The position numbers and the translations under genes were made by a program. This document shows positions 25,993 through 35,364 of a stretch of 62,234 nucleotides of DNA, in pieces; the first letter of the stretch is position 1; the number at the start of each line of letters is the position of its first letter. Source of the stretch: JANPLD01 sp031426355 (GTDB taxonomy: Bacteria; Pseudomonadota; Alphaproteobacteria; Rickettsiales; UBA8987); the NCBI GenBank assembly GCA_031426355.1, contig JANPLD010000031.1:1-62234 (forward strand), read 5' to 3'. The notes below the pieces were generated by a model. It saw only the letters and a list, made by a program, of their open reading frames with translations. It had not been told where the DNA came from and ran no database searches.

Positions 25993-28125
25993 TTGAAAAA
26001 ATATTTTAGAAAATTCAGGAATTACAAAAACAGTGGGTTTTCCCTTTTTGAAAGCGCGCTTCTCATGTCTGCTTTTGCTGCAATAATTACTATAGGTCTT
26101 ACAAATTATTCTTTACAGAGAGATTCAGATCAATTTTCTCAAATGAGCCGTAAGCTTTCGGTTATTAAAACTAAAATTGATGGCTTTGTTGCAAATAACG
26201 GTTACCTCCCTTGCCCTGCGCCATATAATATAAAACCGGATAAGGATTCTTATCTTATGGAGTTAAGAGATGGAGATGGTTATTGTTTCACCGGGGCAGG
26301 GATTTATAAAATTGATTCTGATGAGGAAACTACTTACGGCAGTGGTAGAATTCCAGCTGATCCTGAATATGATTTTGTAAGAGGTGTCGTACCATGCAGA
26401 ACATTAGGCCTATCGCCAAAAGATTGTACCGACAACAAAGGAAATCATATAGCTTACACCGTATCAAATGCCCTGACAAAAACAGAGCCTTGCTATAAAT
26501 ATATGAAAGATGATTTAACCATAGAGGAGCGTCCTTATACATTAAAAATATTAAAATCTGCCACTCCTACTGATACTCTAGACCAGAATTATACAAATTT
26601 CGGCAAATATTCTGATACTTCTGAGGAACCAACCTACGCTATATACTGGGCAGGTGATGATGGAATTGGCGCACCTAATAGCAACGGTGATGTTAACCTA
26701 GCTATAGAGGTAACACCAGGCGTTAAAATTGATAATTATTTTCAGTCAATTAATCACGCACTTTACAGTGATGACCTTGAACATAAAGGCAATATCAGAT
26801 ATGCTCTTTCACCTGAAGCCCCTATTGATACTGTATTAATAGATCCTGATCACCCGGAAGCAAGCAAGAAAATTGCTTTTGGAGATATGATAATGTGGGG
26901 TAGGCCATCTGGCATTTCCCTTAAAATATGCGCCGCCTGCAAATCATGTGATGCGCAATATAAATCAGCAATTAACAAACTTGATAGCTTTAACTCATGC
27001 ACCGCTGATATGAAAACTTTCTGTTCTTGCACGGCGACTGAGCAATGTGACACTGGCGCTGGGGAATGCTGCAATACTAATGTAGACAATATAAATACTG
27101 GAAAATGCTATGTAGCCGCATGCGGTGGTTCTTGTACCGTTGATGCAGAATGCTTAGGCAGCCGATGCTGTTGCCCTAATTCCGCCACCCCACCATTAAC
27201 TTGCAGCCCCAGTTGCGCGTTGGGAACTGATCCTACAAACGGAACTCCGTACACTTTCACCGGAACTCCATGCAATGATACTTTTACTACTACTGGAGGC
27301 TATCATGCTAATGGATATGCCGGGGATGATATAATTACTATAAATAAACCTGGTGGTTACGCTGCTACAGTTTCAGGTGGGGATGGAAACGATACCTTGC
27401 ATTGCGAAAATCTGGAAGGAACGATAAATGGTATTGATGGATGCGCTGGGGAGGCAGGCAACGATATTATATATGGAAGAGGAGGAACTGTACCACCAGA
27501 ACCAGATACTATCATTGGTAACGCTGGCAACGATATTCTTTATCTAATGAATGAAAAGGTCTCAGCTGATGGAGGGCCAGATAATGATACTATACATGGC
27601 TCCACTGGAAATGACACATATATAAAGGGTGGTGGTGGGGATGATATTATCTATGGAAATGATGGTAATGATGTTATTTATGGAGATTCCTATTACTTCT
27701 CCGGAAGCGACACAATTTATGGTGGTGATGGTAATGATACTATATGGGCATCGGCTGAGCTTTCAGACGGTAATATCTCAGTTCCCGATATGATATATCC
27801 TGGTGATGGAGATGATACTATAAAAATTACTGAGGAATATAATTCTATTTATATGGAGAATAGTAATTGGGGAGCTGACCAAGTATTGGGCCTGTACAAC
27901 GGTGATAAGATTTATTTTACTTACTTAACCGATATATCTGGTAGAATTGCTACTACTTACAATGCATCTTTAGCTGGATGTCCAAATGTTTTCTATGGTA
28001 CTCCAGGTGAAGGCGTTCTTTTATATTCTGACGGAACTGGTACATTAAAAATTTGTAGGAATACTAATGGAAGCATAAACTGCTGCGCGGGAACTAATTA
28101 TTGTAAATATGGCAGTTGTCCGTGA
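25993..28125 (+). CDS. Pilin-leader protein with C-terminal RTX calcium-binding repeats
   Basis: 710 residues from a TTG start (25993). The N-terminus is again prepilin-like: basic leader, Gly15, then 'FSLFESALLMSAF' with Glu at mature position 5, and 'NGYLPCPAP' shortly after. The first 350 or so residues are paralogous to the preceding protein, including 'GISLKICAACKSCDA' and 'GAGECCN' near the end of that part. From about residue 460 to 610 there are roughly ten glycine/aspartate nonapeptides ('GGDGNDTL', 'GNAGNDIL', 'GGGGDDII', 'GNDGNDVIYG'), the RTX parallel beta-roll that binds calcium. RTX proteins normally use C-terminal type I secretion signals and lack such a leader, so the fusion is unusual. 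A calcium-stabilised, surface-exposed pilus-tip or pseudopilus-like role is inferred. Confidence 0.85.
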   Translation: MKKYFRKFRNYKNSGFSLFESALLMSAFAAIITIGLTNYSLQRDSDQFSQMSRKLSVIKTKIDGFVANNGYLPCPAPYNIKPDKDSYLMELRDGDGYCFTGAGIYKIDSDEETTYGSGRIPADPEYDFVRGVVPCRTLGLSPKDCTDNKGNHIAYTVSNALTKTEPCYKYMKDDLTIEERPYTLKILKSATPTDTLDQNYTNFGKYSDTSEEPTYAIYWAGDDGIGAPNSNGDVNLAIEVTPGVKIDNYFQSINHALYSDDLEHKGNIRYALSPEAPIDTVLIDPDHPEASKKIAFGDMIMWGRPSGISLKICAACKSCDAQYKSAINKLDSFNSCTADMKTFCSCTATEQCDTGAGECCNTNVDNINTGKCYVAACGGSCTVDAECLGSRCCCPNSATPPLTCSPSCALGTDPTNGTPYTFTGTPCNDTFTTTGGYHANGYAGDDIITINKPGGYAATVSGGDGNDTLHCENLEGTINGIDGCAGEAGNDIIYGRGGTVPPEPDTIIGNAGNDILYLMNEKVSADGGPDNDTIHGSTGNDTYIKGGGGDDIIYGNDGNDVIYGDSYYFSGSDTIYGGDGNDTIWASAELSDGNISVPDMIYPGDGDDTIKITEEYNSIYMENSNWGADQVLGLYNGDKIYFTYLTDISGRIATTYNASLAGCPNVFYGTPGEGVLLYSDGTGTLKICRNTNGSINCCAGTNYCKYGSCP

Positions 28126-28176
28126 TTATGTACCAAGTATCCAGAATCAGCTAAGTTGAAACATTTAAAATCATAA

Positions 28177-29685
28177 ATGAAAATAATCAATACCCGTTTC
28201 ATACTGCTTCTGGTTATACTAATTACTGGATTCAATTCTCTTATCTATGAAATATACAGTATAAGATTATTATTTATGTTCTTGGCTGAAACAATAGAAG
28301 CTGTTTCTATTGCGATTTCCTCTTTTTTAACCGGATTAGCGCTCTCAGCTATAATTTTTTCAAAATTATCGAAACGAAATACCAATAATATCTATATAAT
28401 TTGCCTTTTACAGGTTCTTTCTGCCCTTTATGGGTTGATAGTACTCTATAATTTTGAGATCATACCACAATTCCTTGACTACTTTAATGGTTTTGAAATT
28501 TCTGACATTTTAAAAGCGTTTTTAAGATATTCAATCATCTGGGTTTATCTATTTATTCCTGCTTTCCTGACAGGCGGGATTTTCCCATTGATTACCGGGC
28601 TTTACATCAACGAGTTAAGCAAGTCATCTGAGCAGACAGGTATAGTTTATTTTTACAGCACTATTGGTTCTGTTTTAGGGTCTCTTGTCTCAGGGTTCTA
28701 CTTTATACCTGTGTTAGGACTAAAACTTACTGTTCTGATTACCATAATTTTAAGCTTGGCTTGCGCACTTTTCCTTTGCCAGAAAAAAGTACAATATGCA
28801 GTTGTAATCATTTTTATGGCATTTGTAGCCTCTAAATATTCTGCTATTGAATATTCAGCTAAAATAGAATCTAGATTTGGTAATATAATTACACAGGAGC
28901 AATCCCCCTTTGGTTTAATTACTGTTGGTGAAAGAAATAAAAGAAAAACTCTTTATGTGAATTATAGGGATATGTGTACAGATTCCGATACCGGTTCTGA
29001 AGGAAATTTAGCCAGAACAGCTCTCAATATTTCGGGAAAAAATTCAAACACCCTAAATATAGGGCTTGGCTGCGGCTCAACCGCGAATAGCCTTGCATTA
29101 CATTCTAATTTAAAAACACTTGATATTGCTGAAATAAACCCAACTATAATAAAAATAGCAAAACAGCATTTTAAAAAATATACCGCATCCCTAAATGCTT
29201 CAGATAATATACAAATAATCCAGCATGAAGGTTATGATCTTCTTAGAAATTCTAATAAAAAGTATGATGCGGTAATAGTTGATGTTGAAGAACCAACAAT
29301 AATACATTCTTCAGCGCTTTTTACTAAAGATTTTTTTGAAGAAGTTTACAAAAAAACTTCAGATCGAGGAGTTTTAGCCCTTTGGTCATTCCAGGCCAAC
29401 GACAGATTTACTAAAGTTATTTACAATACCCTAAAACAAGTTTTTCCGTATGTATTAATATTAAAATATAACACTTCAAATAATTTTTATGCTTTCAAAA
29501 AAAAGCCTGAAAGCCAAGTTATATTAGATCCTGCATCAGAAATTTATATGCAGAACATTATCAGAATTGATGTTAATGAAATTAATACCATAGAACATCC
29601 TAAAGCGCTGAAATATTTTAACACGAATCAAATATTTGCACTGCCGCCAAATTATAAAGATCAGTTTGAAATAGAAAACAAATAA
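28177..29685 (+). CDS. Membrane protein with spermidine synthase-like domain
   Basis: 502 residues. The N-terminal 215 or so form about six or seven membrane helices, starting 'FILLLVILITGFNSLIYEIYSIRLL'. A Rossmann methyltransferase-like domain follows, with 'LNIGLGCGSTANSLALH' (about 297), an acidic strand end 'LDIAEINPTI' and 'YDAVIVDVEEP'. This architecture is known in bacteria as membrane-fused spermidine synthase-like proteins, mostly of unknown substrate. The canonical GGGDG of true aminopropyltransferases is changed to GCGST, so polyamine synthesis is uncertain. It lies 51 bases after the RTX gene on the same strand and may modify or support that system; this is inference from position. 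Confidence 0.8.
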   Translation: MKIINTRFILLLVILITGFNSLIYEIYSIRLLFMFLAETIEAVSIAISSFLTGLALSAIIFSKLSKRNTNNIYIICLLQVLSALYGLIVLYNFEIIPQFLDYFNGFEISDILKAFLRYSIIWVYLFIPAFLTGGIFPLITGLYINELSKSSEQTGIVYFYSTIGSVLGSLVSGFYFIPVLGLKLTVLITIILSLACALFLCQKKVQYAVVIIFMAFVASKYSAIEYSAKIESRFGNIITQEQSPFGLITVGERNKRKTLYVNYRDMCTDSDTGSEGNLARTALNISGKNSNTLNIGLGCGSTANSLALHSNLKTLDIAEINPTIIKIAKQHFKKYTASLNASDNIQIIQHEGYDLLRNSNKKYDAVIVDVEEPTIIHSSALFTKDFFEEVYKKTSDRGVLALWSFQANDRFTKVIYNTLKQVFPYVLILKYNTSNNFYAFKKKPESQVILDPASEIYMQNIIRIDVNEINTIEHPKALKYFNTNQIFALPPNYKDQFEIENK

Positions 29686-29690
29686 TAATT

Positions 29691-31556
29691 TTACGCAGCC
29701 AAATTCAATTCAATAAGTCTATTAAAATTACTGGTGAAATGCTTGATATCCGGCACAGGCTCACCTTCAATAATATTCGCCTGTGCAAACAGTAATAGAA
29801 TAATATCTTTTGCTTTATCTTTATTGGATTCATTTGCAATATCTTCAGTAAGCTTCTTAATTATCGGGTGGTTACTGTTTATCTCAAATATCTTCGCGCT
29901 TGCCTGAGCCAGCTGCTTATTATCTATCATAAATCTTTCCAAACGTATATCCATCGCACCTTCAGGCACAGTTAAGCACACCGGGCTTTCTGCCAGACGG
30001 CTGGTTTTCCTTACATCTTTCACCTGATTACCCAAAACACCTTTCACAAAAGAAATCAAACCATCTACATTTTCAGTATTTTTATTCTCTTCCGCTTTAT
30101 CTTCAGATTTACTCTGAATATCATCAAGGTCAGAACCAGCTTTAGTAACAGATTTGAACTGCGTACCTTTATATTCATGCAGAACATTTACCCAGAAATC
30201 ATCAACTGAATCTGTCAGGATAATAACTTCAAATCCTTGCTTAACAAAACCCTCTATCTGCGGGCTGGCAAGTGCCCCTGCCCTGTTTGAAGCATTGATG
30301 AAATAAATGGATTTCTGCTCCGGCTTCATCCTTTCTTTATATTCCTTGAGGTTGATATAATCTTCACCCATATTGGTCTGGAACAGACACGCCTCCAGAA
30401 TCTCATCACGCGGCTCCAAACCATCGCACAACCCTTCCTTAAGAACCGCCCCAAAATTATCCCAGAATTCCAGATAATCATTTTTATCCGAATTCATTTT
30501 ATTTGATAATTCCTTAAGAACTTTTTTGGTTATCGAAGTTTTGATTTTTTGCAGTGTTGAAGAATTTTGTATTGTCTCCCTACTGATATTAAGCGGCAGA
30601 TCATTACTATCAACAACCCCACGTAAAAAGCGTAAGTAAGCAGGTATCACTTCAAGGTTTTCAGATATCAGAACGCGCTTAATATATAATTTTATACGCG
30701 TCAGCCTGTCAGGGTGGAACAGGTCAAAAGGCTTGCGTGAAGGCACATATAAAAGTGAATTATATTCAAGCAATCCTTCCGCCCTATTATGGATGGTCAG
30801 ATACGGCTCATCATCACCTAAATGCGAAATGGTTTTATAGAATTCATTATAATCTTCTTTTTCAATTTCACTTTTGCTCTTCAGCCAGATAGCCTTGCCA
30901 TCATTCAATATCGTTTCACTGTCGTTCTCTTCCTTATATACAATTTTAAACGCTATATGGTTTGAGTAATTTTCAATAATGCTCTTCACCCTGAACCTAT
31001 CAAGAAAATCATCTTCATCCTCTTTTATGTGAAGCGTTACAATTGTTCCCCTACCGATATTGGAAGGCGCATCATCGATAGAAAATTCTCCGTTACCATT
31101 TGAATTCCATATATATGCTTTATCTTCCCCCGCCGCCTGCGATATAACCGTAACATTATCAGCTATCATAAAAGATGAGTAAAAACCTACCCCGAACTGT
31201 CCTATAAGCTGGTTATCATTTTTTTTATCCCCGGTTAAACTCTCCATGAATTTTTGGGTTCCGCTACGTGCAATGGTTCCAAGGTTTTCTATTAAAGACT
31301 GCTTATCCATGCCAACACCGTTGTCAGATATCTTAAGCAGGCGGTTTTCCTTATCTAACTCAACAGTGATCCTAAGCTCATCATCTTTAAGCAGCTCCGG
31401 TCTCTGAACAGCCTCATAACGGAGTTTATCGCAAGCATCTGAAGCATTGGAAATAAGTTCACGCAGAACTATATCTTTATTTTCATAAAGGGAATGCACC
31501 ATTAATTTGAATATTTTATCGGTCTCAGCGGCGAATTTTAGTGTTTCTTTGGTCAT
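29691..31556 (-). CDS. htpG: Chaperone HtpG (Hsp90)
   Basis: Bacterial Hsp90, an ATP-dependent homodimeric chaperone. The GHKL ATP site is clear: 'ENKDIVLRELISNASDACDKLR', 'ISDNGVGMDKQSLIENLGTIARSGT' and 'QLIGQFGVGFYSSFM', each a family hallmark. The middle domain ('PLNISRETIQ') and C-terminal dimer domain are present, and the 621-residue length is standard. It is convergent with the spermidine-synthase-like gene and divergent from pepA. No certain heat-shock promoter was found in the 107-base gap upstream. Confidence 0.96.
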   Translation of the reverse strand: MTKETLKFAAETDKIFKLMVHSLYENKDIVLRELISNASDACDKLRYEAVQRPELLKDDELRITVELDKENRLLKISDNGVGMDKQSLIENLGTIARSGTQKFMESLTGDKKNDNQLIGQFGVGFYSSFMIADNVTVISQAAGEDKAYIWNSNGNGEFSIDDAPSNIGRGTIVTLHIKEDEDDFLDRFRVKSIIENYSNHIAFKIVYKEENDSETILNDGKAIWLKSKSEIEKEDYNEFYKTISHLGDDEPYLTIHNRAEGLLEYNSLLYVPSRKPFDLFHPDRLTRIKLYIKRVLISENLEVIPAYLRFLRGVVDSNDLPLNISRETIQNSSTLQKIKTSITKKVLKELSNKMNSDKNDYLEFWDNFGAVLKEGLCDGLEPRDEILEACLFQTNMGEDYINLKEYKERMKPEQKSIYFINASNRAGALASPQIEGFVKQGFEVIILTDSVDDFWVNVLHEYKGTQFKSVTKAGSDLDDIQSKSEDKAEENKNTENVDGLISFVKGVLGNQVKDVRKTSRLAESPVCLTVPEGAMDIRLERFMIDNKQLAQASAKIFEINSNHPIIKKLTEDIANESNKDKAKDIILLLFAQANIIEGEPVPDIKHFTSNFNRLIELNLAA

Positions 31557-31663
31557 AAATTAAAAGAATATATGGTTATTTCTGCTGGGAATATATGATG
31601 AAACTACAAAATTTCAATATTCAGTATATTTCATAATGAATAGAACTAATTAAAGAGATTACT

Positions 31664-33136
31664 ATGGAAATGAATAAACAGGCTTTTGAAGTAAAATTCC
31701 AGCCAAATTCAGCTAAATCACAAACAGTGGTTTACCTTGTTAACGAAAAAATGAAACTCCCTAAGGAACTTCAGGCAAACCCGCAGGTAAAAGGCGCGAT
31801 CGACCAATCTAAATTTGATGGTAAACGCAAAAAATTCATAACTATATATCTCGGAACTTCAAGGATAGTACTCGCCGGCGCCGGTGAGGAAAAACCAAAT
31901 AACGCTGAAAAATATACAAGGGAAATAGGCGCAGACATTCAGCAATATCTTAACGGTATCAGGGCAATCAATGCCTCTGTAGTAGCAGATGATGCAACCT
32001 TGGCTGCGAACATGGCTTATGGCGCCCTCCTCAAAAGTTATACTTTCATGAAGTATTTTACAAAAAAGAAAGATGAAGAAAAACCATCCCTCAAAATACT
32101 CTCTTTCTCAGTAGTTAACGAAAAACAGGCTAGGGAGAAATTTGCACCTCTTAAAGCAATTGCAGATTCCATATTCCTCGCACGTAACTACGTTACCGAA
32201 CCACCTAACGTTATTTACCCTGAAAGCTACGCTAACTCTATAAAAGCAGAACTTTCAAAACTCGGCATCAAAGTTGAGATTCTTGGCGAAGCAGAAATGA
32301 AAAAGCTTGGCATGGGCTCACTTCTTGGCGTTGGACAAGGAAGTGAAAGGGAATCTAAAATGGTCATTATGCAATATAATGGCTCAAAAAATAAAAAAGA
32401 AACTCCGGTTGCATTCGTTGGCAAAGGCGTTTGCTTTGATACCGGCGGTATCAGCATCAAACCATCTGACGGAATGGAAGACATGAAATACGACATGGGC
32501 GGTTCTGCTGCCGTTGTTGGTCTTATGCATGCGCTTGCTTCCCGCAAAGCAAAAGTTAACGCCGTTGGCGTTGTTGGCCTCGTTGAGAATATGCCTGATG
32601 GTAATGCCCAGCGCCCTTCCGATATAGTTACATCCATGAGCGGTCAGACCATTGAAGTTTTAAACACTGACGCTGAAGGCAGGCTCGTCCTCGCTGATGC
32701 CCTTTGGTATTGCCAGGACAGGTTCAATCCTAAATTCATGATCGACCTTGCGACTTTAACAGGCGCCGTTGTTATTGCCCTCGGCCAGCATAAAGCAGGT
32801 TTAATGTCTAATGATGATCAACTGGCAGACCAGTTATATAATGCCGGCGAACAGGTAGGCGAACATCTCTGGAGGTTACCACTTGGTGAAGAATATGACA
32901 GACAGATCGACTCTAAAATTGCTGACGTTCAGAACATCAGTAACATGAAAGGAGCCGGAACTATCACTGCAGCGCAATTCCTGAAAAGATTCGTTAATGA
33001 TAAGAAATGGGCGCATCTTGATATCGCGGGAATGGCCTGGGCAACTAAAGATAAACCTCTAGTTCCGACCAACGTTGCAACTGGCTTTGGCGTTCAGTTA
33101 CTTGATAGGCTGGTGGCAAACCACTATGAGGATTAA
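31664..33136 (+). CDS. pepA: Leucyl aminopeptidase (M17 family)
   Basis: Cytosolic hexameric di-metal aminopeptidase that releases N-terminal residues from peptides. Metal and catalytic motifs are seen in 'GKGVCFDTGGISIKPSDGMEDMKYDMGGSAAV' (in pieces) and the M17 signature 'NTDAEGRLVLADAL'. The 490-residue length is typical for PepA. The ATG at 31664 has an AGAGA-type ribosome binding site. Its 3' end overlaps the convergent small membrane gene by 4 bases. Confidence 0.95.
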   Translation: MEMNKQAFEVKFQPNSAKSQTVVYLVNEKMKLPKELQANPQVKGAIDQSKFDGKRKKFITIYLGTSRIVLAGAGEEKPNNAEKYTREIGADIQQYLNGIRAINASVVADDATLAANMAYGALLKSYTFMKYFTKKKDEEKPSLKILSFSVVNEKQAREKFAPLKAIADSIFLARNYVTEPPNVIYPESYANSIKAELSKLGIKVEILGEAEMKKLGMGSLLGVGQGSERESKMVIMQYNGSKNKKETPVAFVGKGVCFDTGGISIKPSDGMEDMKYDMGGSAAVVGLMHALASRKAKVNAVGVVGLVENMPDGNAQRPSDIVTSMSGQTIEVLNTDAEGRLVLADALWYCQDRFNPKFMIDLATLTGAVVIALGQHKAGLMSNDDQLADQLYNAGEQVGEHLWRLPLGEEYDRQIDSKIADVQNISNMKGAGTITAAQFLKRFVNDKKWAHLDIAGMAWATKDKPLVPTNVATGFGVQLLDRLVANHYED

Positions 33137-33396
33137 TTACCTTTTTTGGTGATTTTCCATATCCCATAGGCGCTGATTGCTATCCAGAATATCTCTATCA
33201 CAAAGCTGGCAACATTCCAGAACCTGTATAGAGAAACTATATGCAATATAGCCCCAACAAGGTTAAGCACAGGATATATCATCTTCTCCGAGGTCAATTT
33301 GCCGCTTTGCAAAAGGAAAAAAGCCACTATTATCAGCGCAACCCCTGCTATTCCGATAGCATTGAATGTAAAATCTAGAATCTGTTCTGTGCTCAT
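33133..33396 (-). CDS. Small membrane protein, CBU_0592-like
   Basis: 87 residues with three hydrophobic spans (about 10-28, 38-56 and 60-80) and a basic tail ('WKITKKGN'). The layout and 'GIAGVALIIVAFFLLQSGKL' resemble the small CBU_0592-like membrane family of unknown function. Its ATG (33396-33394) shares two bases with the divergent crcB ATG (33395-33397), so no intergenic region exists and each promoter must lie inside the other gene. Confidence 0.75.
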   Translation of the reverse strand: MSTEQILDFTFNAIGIAGVALIIVAFFLLQSGKLTSEKMIYPVLNLVGAILHIVSLYRFWNVASFVIEIFWIAISAYGIWKITKKGN

Positions 33397-33781
33397 GATA
33401 AATTTGTTTTATGTTTTTTTAGGTGGTGCGCTTGGTTCAGTTGCAAGATATTTGTTTCTGATGGGCTTTACAAATAATAACCTGCAAAAACTCCCCTCTT
33501 ATATCAACTATGTTCTTGTTGTTAATATAATTGGAAGTTTTCTGATAGGAATATTTTATGCACTTTTGAGCAAAAACAATATCTCTGCCGAAGCGAAGGA
33601 TTTTCTTAAGTTCTTTGTAGCGGTCGGGTTTTTAGGAGGCCTCACAACATTTTCCTCACTATCAATGGATATGTTCATCCTCCTGCAAAAAGGCGAATTT
33701 ATTAATACTGCTATTTATATAATTTTATCTGTATCTCTTGGCTTAACTGCCGTTTATGCAGGTTACTCAATAATGAAATAA
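33395..33781 (+). CDS. crcB: Fluoride channel CrcB/FluC
   Basis: Dual-topology fluoride channel with four membrane helices that protects against fluoride. Family signatures are 'GGALGSVARY' at the start, 'VNIIGSFLIGIFY' and 'GFLGGLTTFSSLSMD' in the third helix. I start at the ATG at 33395 (128 residues). An earlier in-frame ATG at 33299 would add 32 residues that lie antisense inside the divergent gene and do not look like CrcB. No fluoride riboswitch is possible in the normal place, because the upstream DNA is coding on the other strand. Confidence 0.92.
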   Translation: MINLFYVFLGGALGSVARYLFLMGFTNNNLQKLPSYINYVLVVNIIGSFLIGIFYALLSKNNISAEAKDFLKFFVAVGFLGGLTTFSSLSMDMFILLQKGEFINTAIYIILSVSLGLTAVYAGYSIMK

Positions 33782-33782
33782 A

Positions 33783-34706
33783 ATGAATCCGAACGGAATA
33801 AAGATAATCGTAAAAAGGCCATTTGAAGGCCTTGAGCTTGCAAAATTCATCAAGAAAGCTGACATAGAGATCCCATATTCTTTAGTGCAGAAACTCCTTC
33901 GCAAAAGGGCTATCAGGGTAAATGGCAAATCAGAAAAATATACTTACCTTGTTAAAACCGATGATGAGATATTCATTCCGGCAGAATCAAGGGTCGCTAA
34001 AAAAACACAGAAGATTGTTTCGGCTACCTTAGAAGATGCAGAAAAATATCTTCTGCCAAATATCATATATAAAGATAAGAATATTATTGCGCTTAATAAA
34101 CCACAAGGTATCTCAACCCAAGGCGGAAGCGGTGTTGGTGTCAGTATAGATTCCCTGCTCGATTTCCTCAGATTTGATGATTATGAAGAGCGCCCTGCCC
34201 TTGCTCATCGTCTCGATAAAGATACCTCCGGCGTTCTACTCATCGCAAGAACCCGTGAAGCCGCACAGATCCTCGGCGAAGGTTTCAAGAACAGGGATAT
34301 TGATAAATCATACCTCACTCTTGTTGCAGGTAAAGTTCCCATGCATAAAGGCCGTATAGCAAAACCGGTTGGCAAAAGGCTTGGCGCCGGCGGTAATGAA
34401 AAAATGATGGTCGATTACGCTAACGGTAAAATAGCCGTTACAGAATATGAAGTTGTTGAAAGATTTGGAAGTCAGGCAACTCTTCTGCACGTATTCCCAA
34501 AAACAGGACGTAAACACCAGATACGCGTTCACTTGGCTGATGAAGGCTTTCCTATAATCGGAGATGGCAAATACGGCGGCACAAGGGCATTCATCGAAGG
34601 ACTATCAAATACAATGCACCTTCATTCATGGAAAATTTCCCACAAGCATAATTACTTCCCTGAAATAATAGCTCCGATCCCGGATATATTTAAAGAGATG
34701 GATTAG
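33783..34706 (+). CDS. rluC: 23S rRNA pseudouridine synthase, RluC/RluD family
   Basis: Isomerises uridines in 23S rRNA. It has an N-terminal S4-like RNA-binding part ('PYSLVQKLLRKRAIRVNGK', about 32-50) and the catalytic motif 'HRLDKDTSGVLLIA', with its Asp near residue 145. 'NKPQGISTQGG' and 'KTGRKHQIRVHLA' are also conserved. The 307-residue length and the S4 domain favour RluC, but RluD is not fully excluded. It starts one base after the crcB stop, so the two are co-transcribed, and its end overlaps the convergent asparaginase-like gene by 17 bases. Confidence 0.9.
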   Translation: MNPNGIKIIVKRPFEGLELAKFIKKADIEIPYSLVQKLLRKRAIRVNGKSEKYTYLVKTDDEIFIPAESRVAKKTQKIVSATLEDAEKYLLPNIIYKDKNIIALNKPQGISTQGGSGVGVSIDSLLDFLRFDDYEERPALAHRLDKDTSGVLLIARTREAAQILGEGFKNRDIDKSYLTLVAGKVPMHKGRIAKPVGKRLGAGGNEKMMVDYANGKIAVTEYEVVERFGSQATLLHVFPKTGRKHQIRVHLADEGFPIIGDGKYGGTRAFIEGLSNTMHLHSWKISHKHNYFPEIIAPIPDIFKEMD

Positions 34707-35364
34707 CCACGCGTTTAGTTTTTACTGAAATTATTTCATCAGCATTAACCACATGATATGGCAGCGCTCCATTCTGCTTCCAACTTTTAATTATGTTTTG
34801 CGGATAATTGGTTTTTTCCTTTTCCGCAGTAGGTGTTATCCGATAAACCTTCCTATCCAATGCAGCAAAGAACTTACCTTTTTCAGATTGCTGATATTGT
34901 AAAGTTTTTACTCCATTATCAAGATTATCGTAGGAATCATTCCTCACCTTATCAGATAAGATAAACCCATTTGATAAGGGTATATAGCCACCACACATAC
35001 CTATATAACCACCAAACTTACCTTCCAGTTTTTCTTGAAGCCTTCTGCCTATTTCAAAAAGAGCGTCAGTTCCGCAAGTAAGCAGTATTTTCTTAACACC
35101 ATTTTTATTAAGAGAAATTATATGATCAGCCAGCTCATCAAGTAATTCCGGCGCTTTTATAAAATCCTTACTGTCTTTCCTATATTTATATTCAGCGACA
35201 AAAACATTATTATGCCCAAGAGATTCCAGTGCTTCCTTCACTTGGGTATGCGGTAACATTTCAGCATTTAAAGGCGGGTTAAAAGGGTCTTTATAAGGCT
35301 TGGCATCAATAGTGCCGCCGATACATAATACAAAAACGGATGGGTTATTTTCAATATCACCCAT
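34690..35364 (-). CDS. Asparaginase-like protein, short
   Basis: 224 residues with the two N-terminal asparaginase/glutaminase hallmarks: 'FVLCIGGTIDAK' near residue 17 (first catalytic Thr) and 'LLTCGTDALFEIG' near residue 95 (TxGTD, second Thr-Asp). Full-length L-asparaginases have about 320-350 residues with a second domain. Here the C-terminal domain is replaced by a short tail. It may be a single-domain relative or one with altered specificity. Its ATG overlaps the upstream TAA as TAATG, coupling it to the preceding small gene and, through that, to flhB. Confidence 0.7.
   Translation of the reverse strand: MGDIENNPSVFVLCIGGTIDAKPYKDPFNPPLNAEMLPHTQVKEALESLGHNNVFVAEYKYRKDSKDFIKAPELLDELADHIISLNKNGVKKILLTCGTDALFEIGRRLQEKLEGKFGGYIGMCGGYIPLSNGFILSDKVRNDSYDNLDNGVKTLQYQQSEKGKFFAALDRKVYRITPTAEKEKTNYPQNIIKSWKQNGALPYHVVNADEIISVKTKRVANPSL

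Noticed and set aside
32227..32637. A 136-codon antisense frame inside pepA.
   Set aside because: It mirrors a conserved enzyme and has Ser/Pro-rich shadow composition with no start signal.
33299..33394. N-terminal extension of CrcB from the ATG at 33299.
   Set aside because: The added residues lie antisense to the divergent gene and do not match the channel family.
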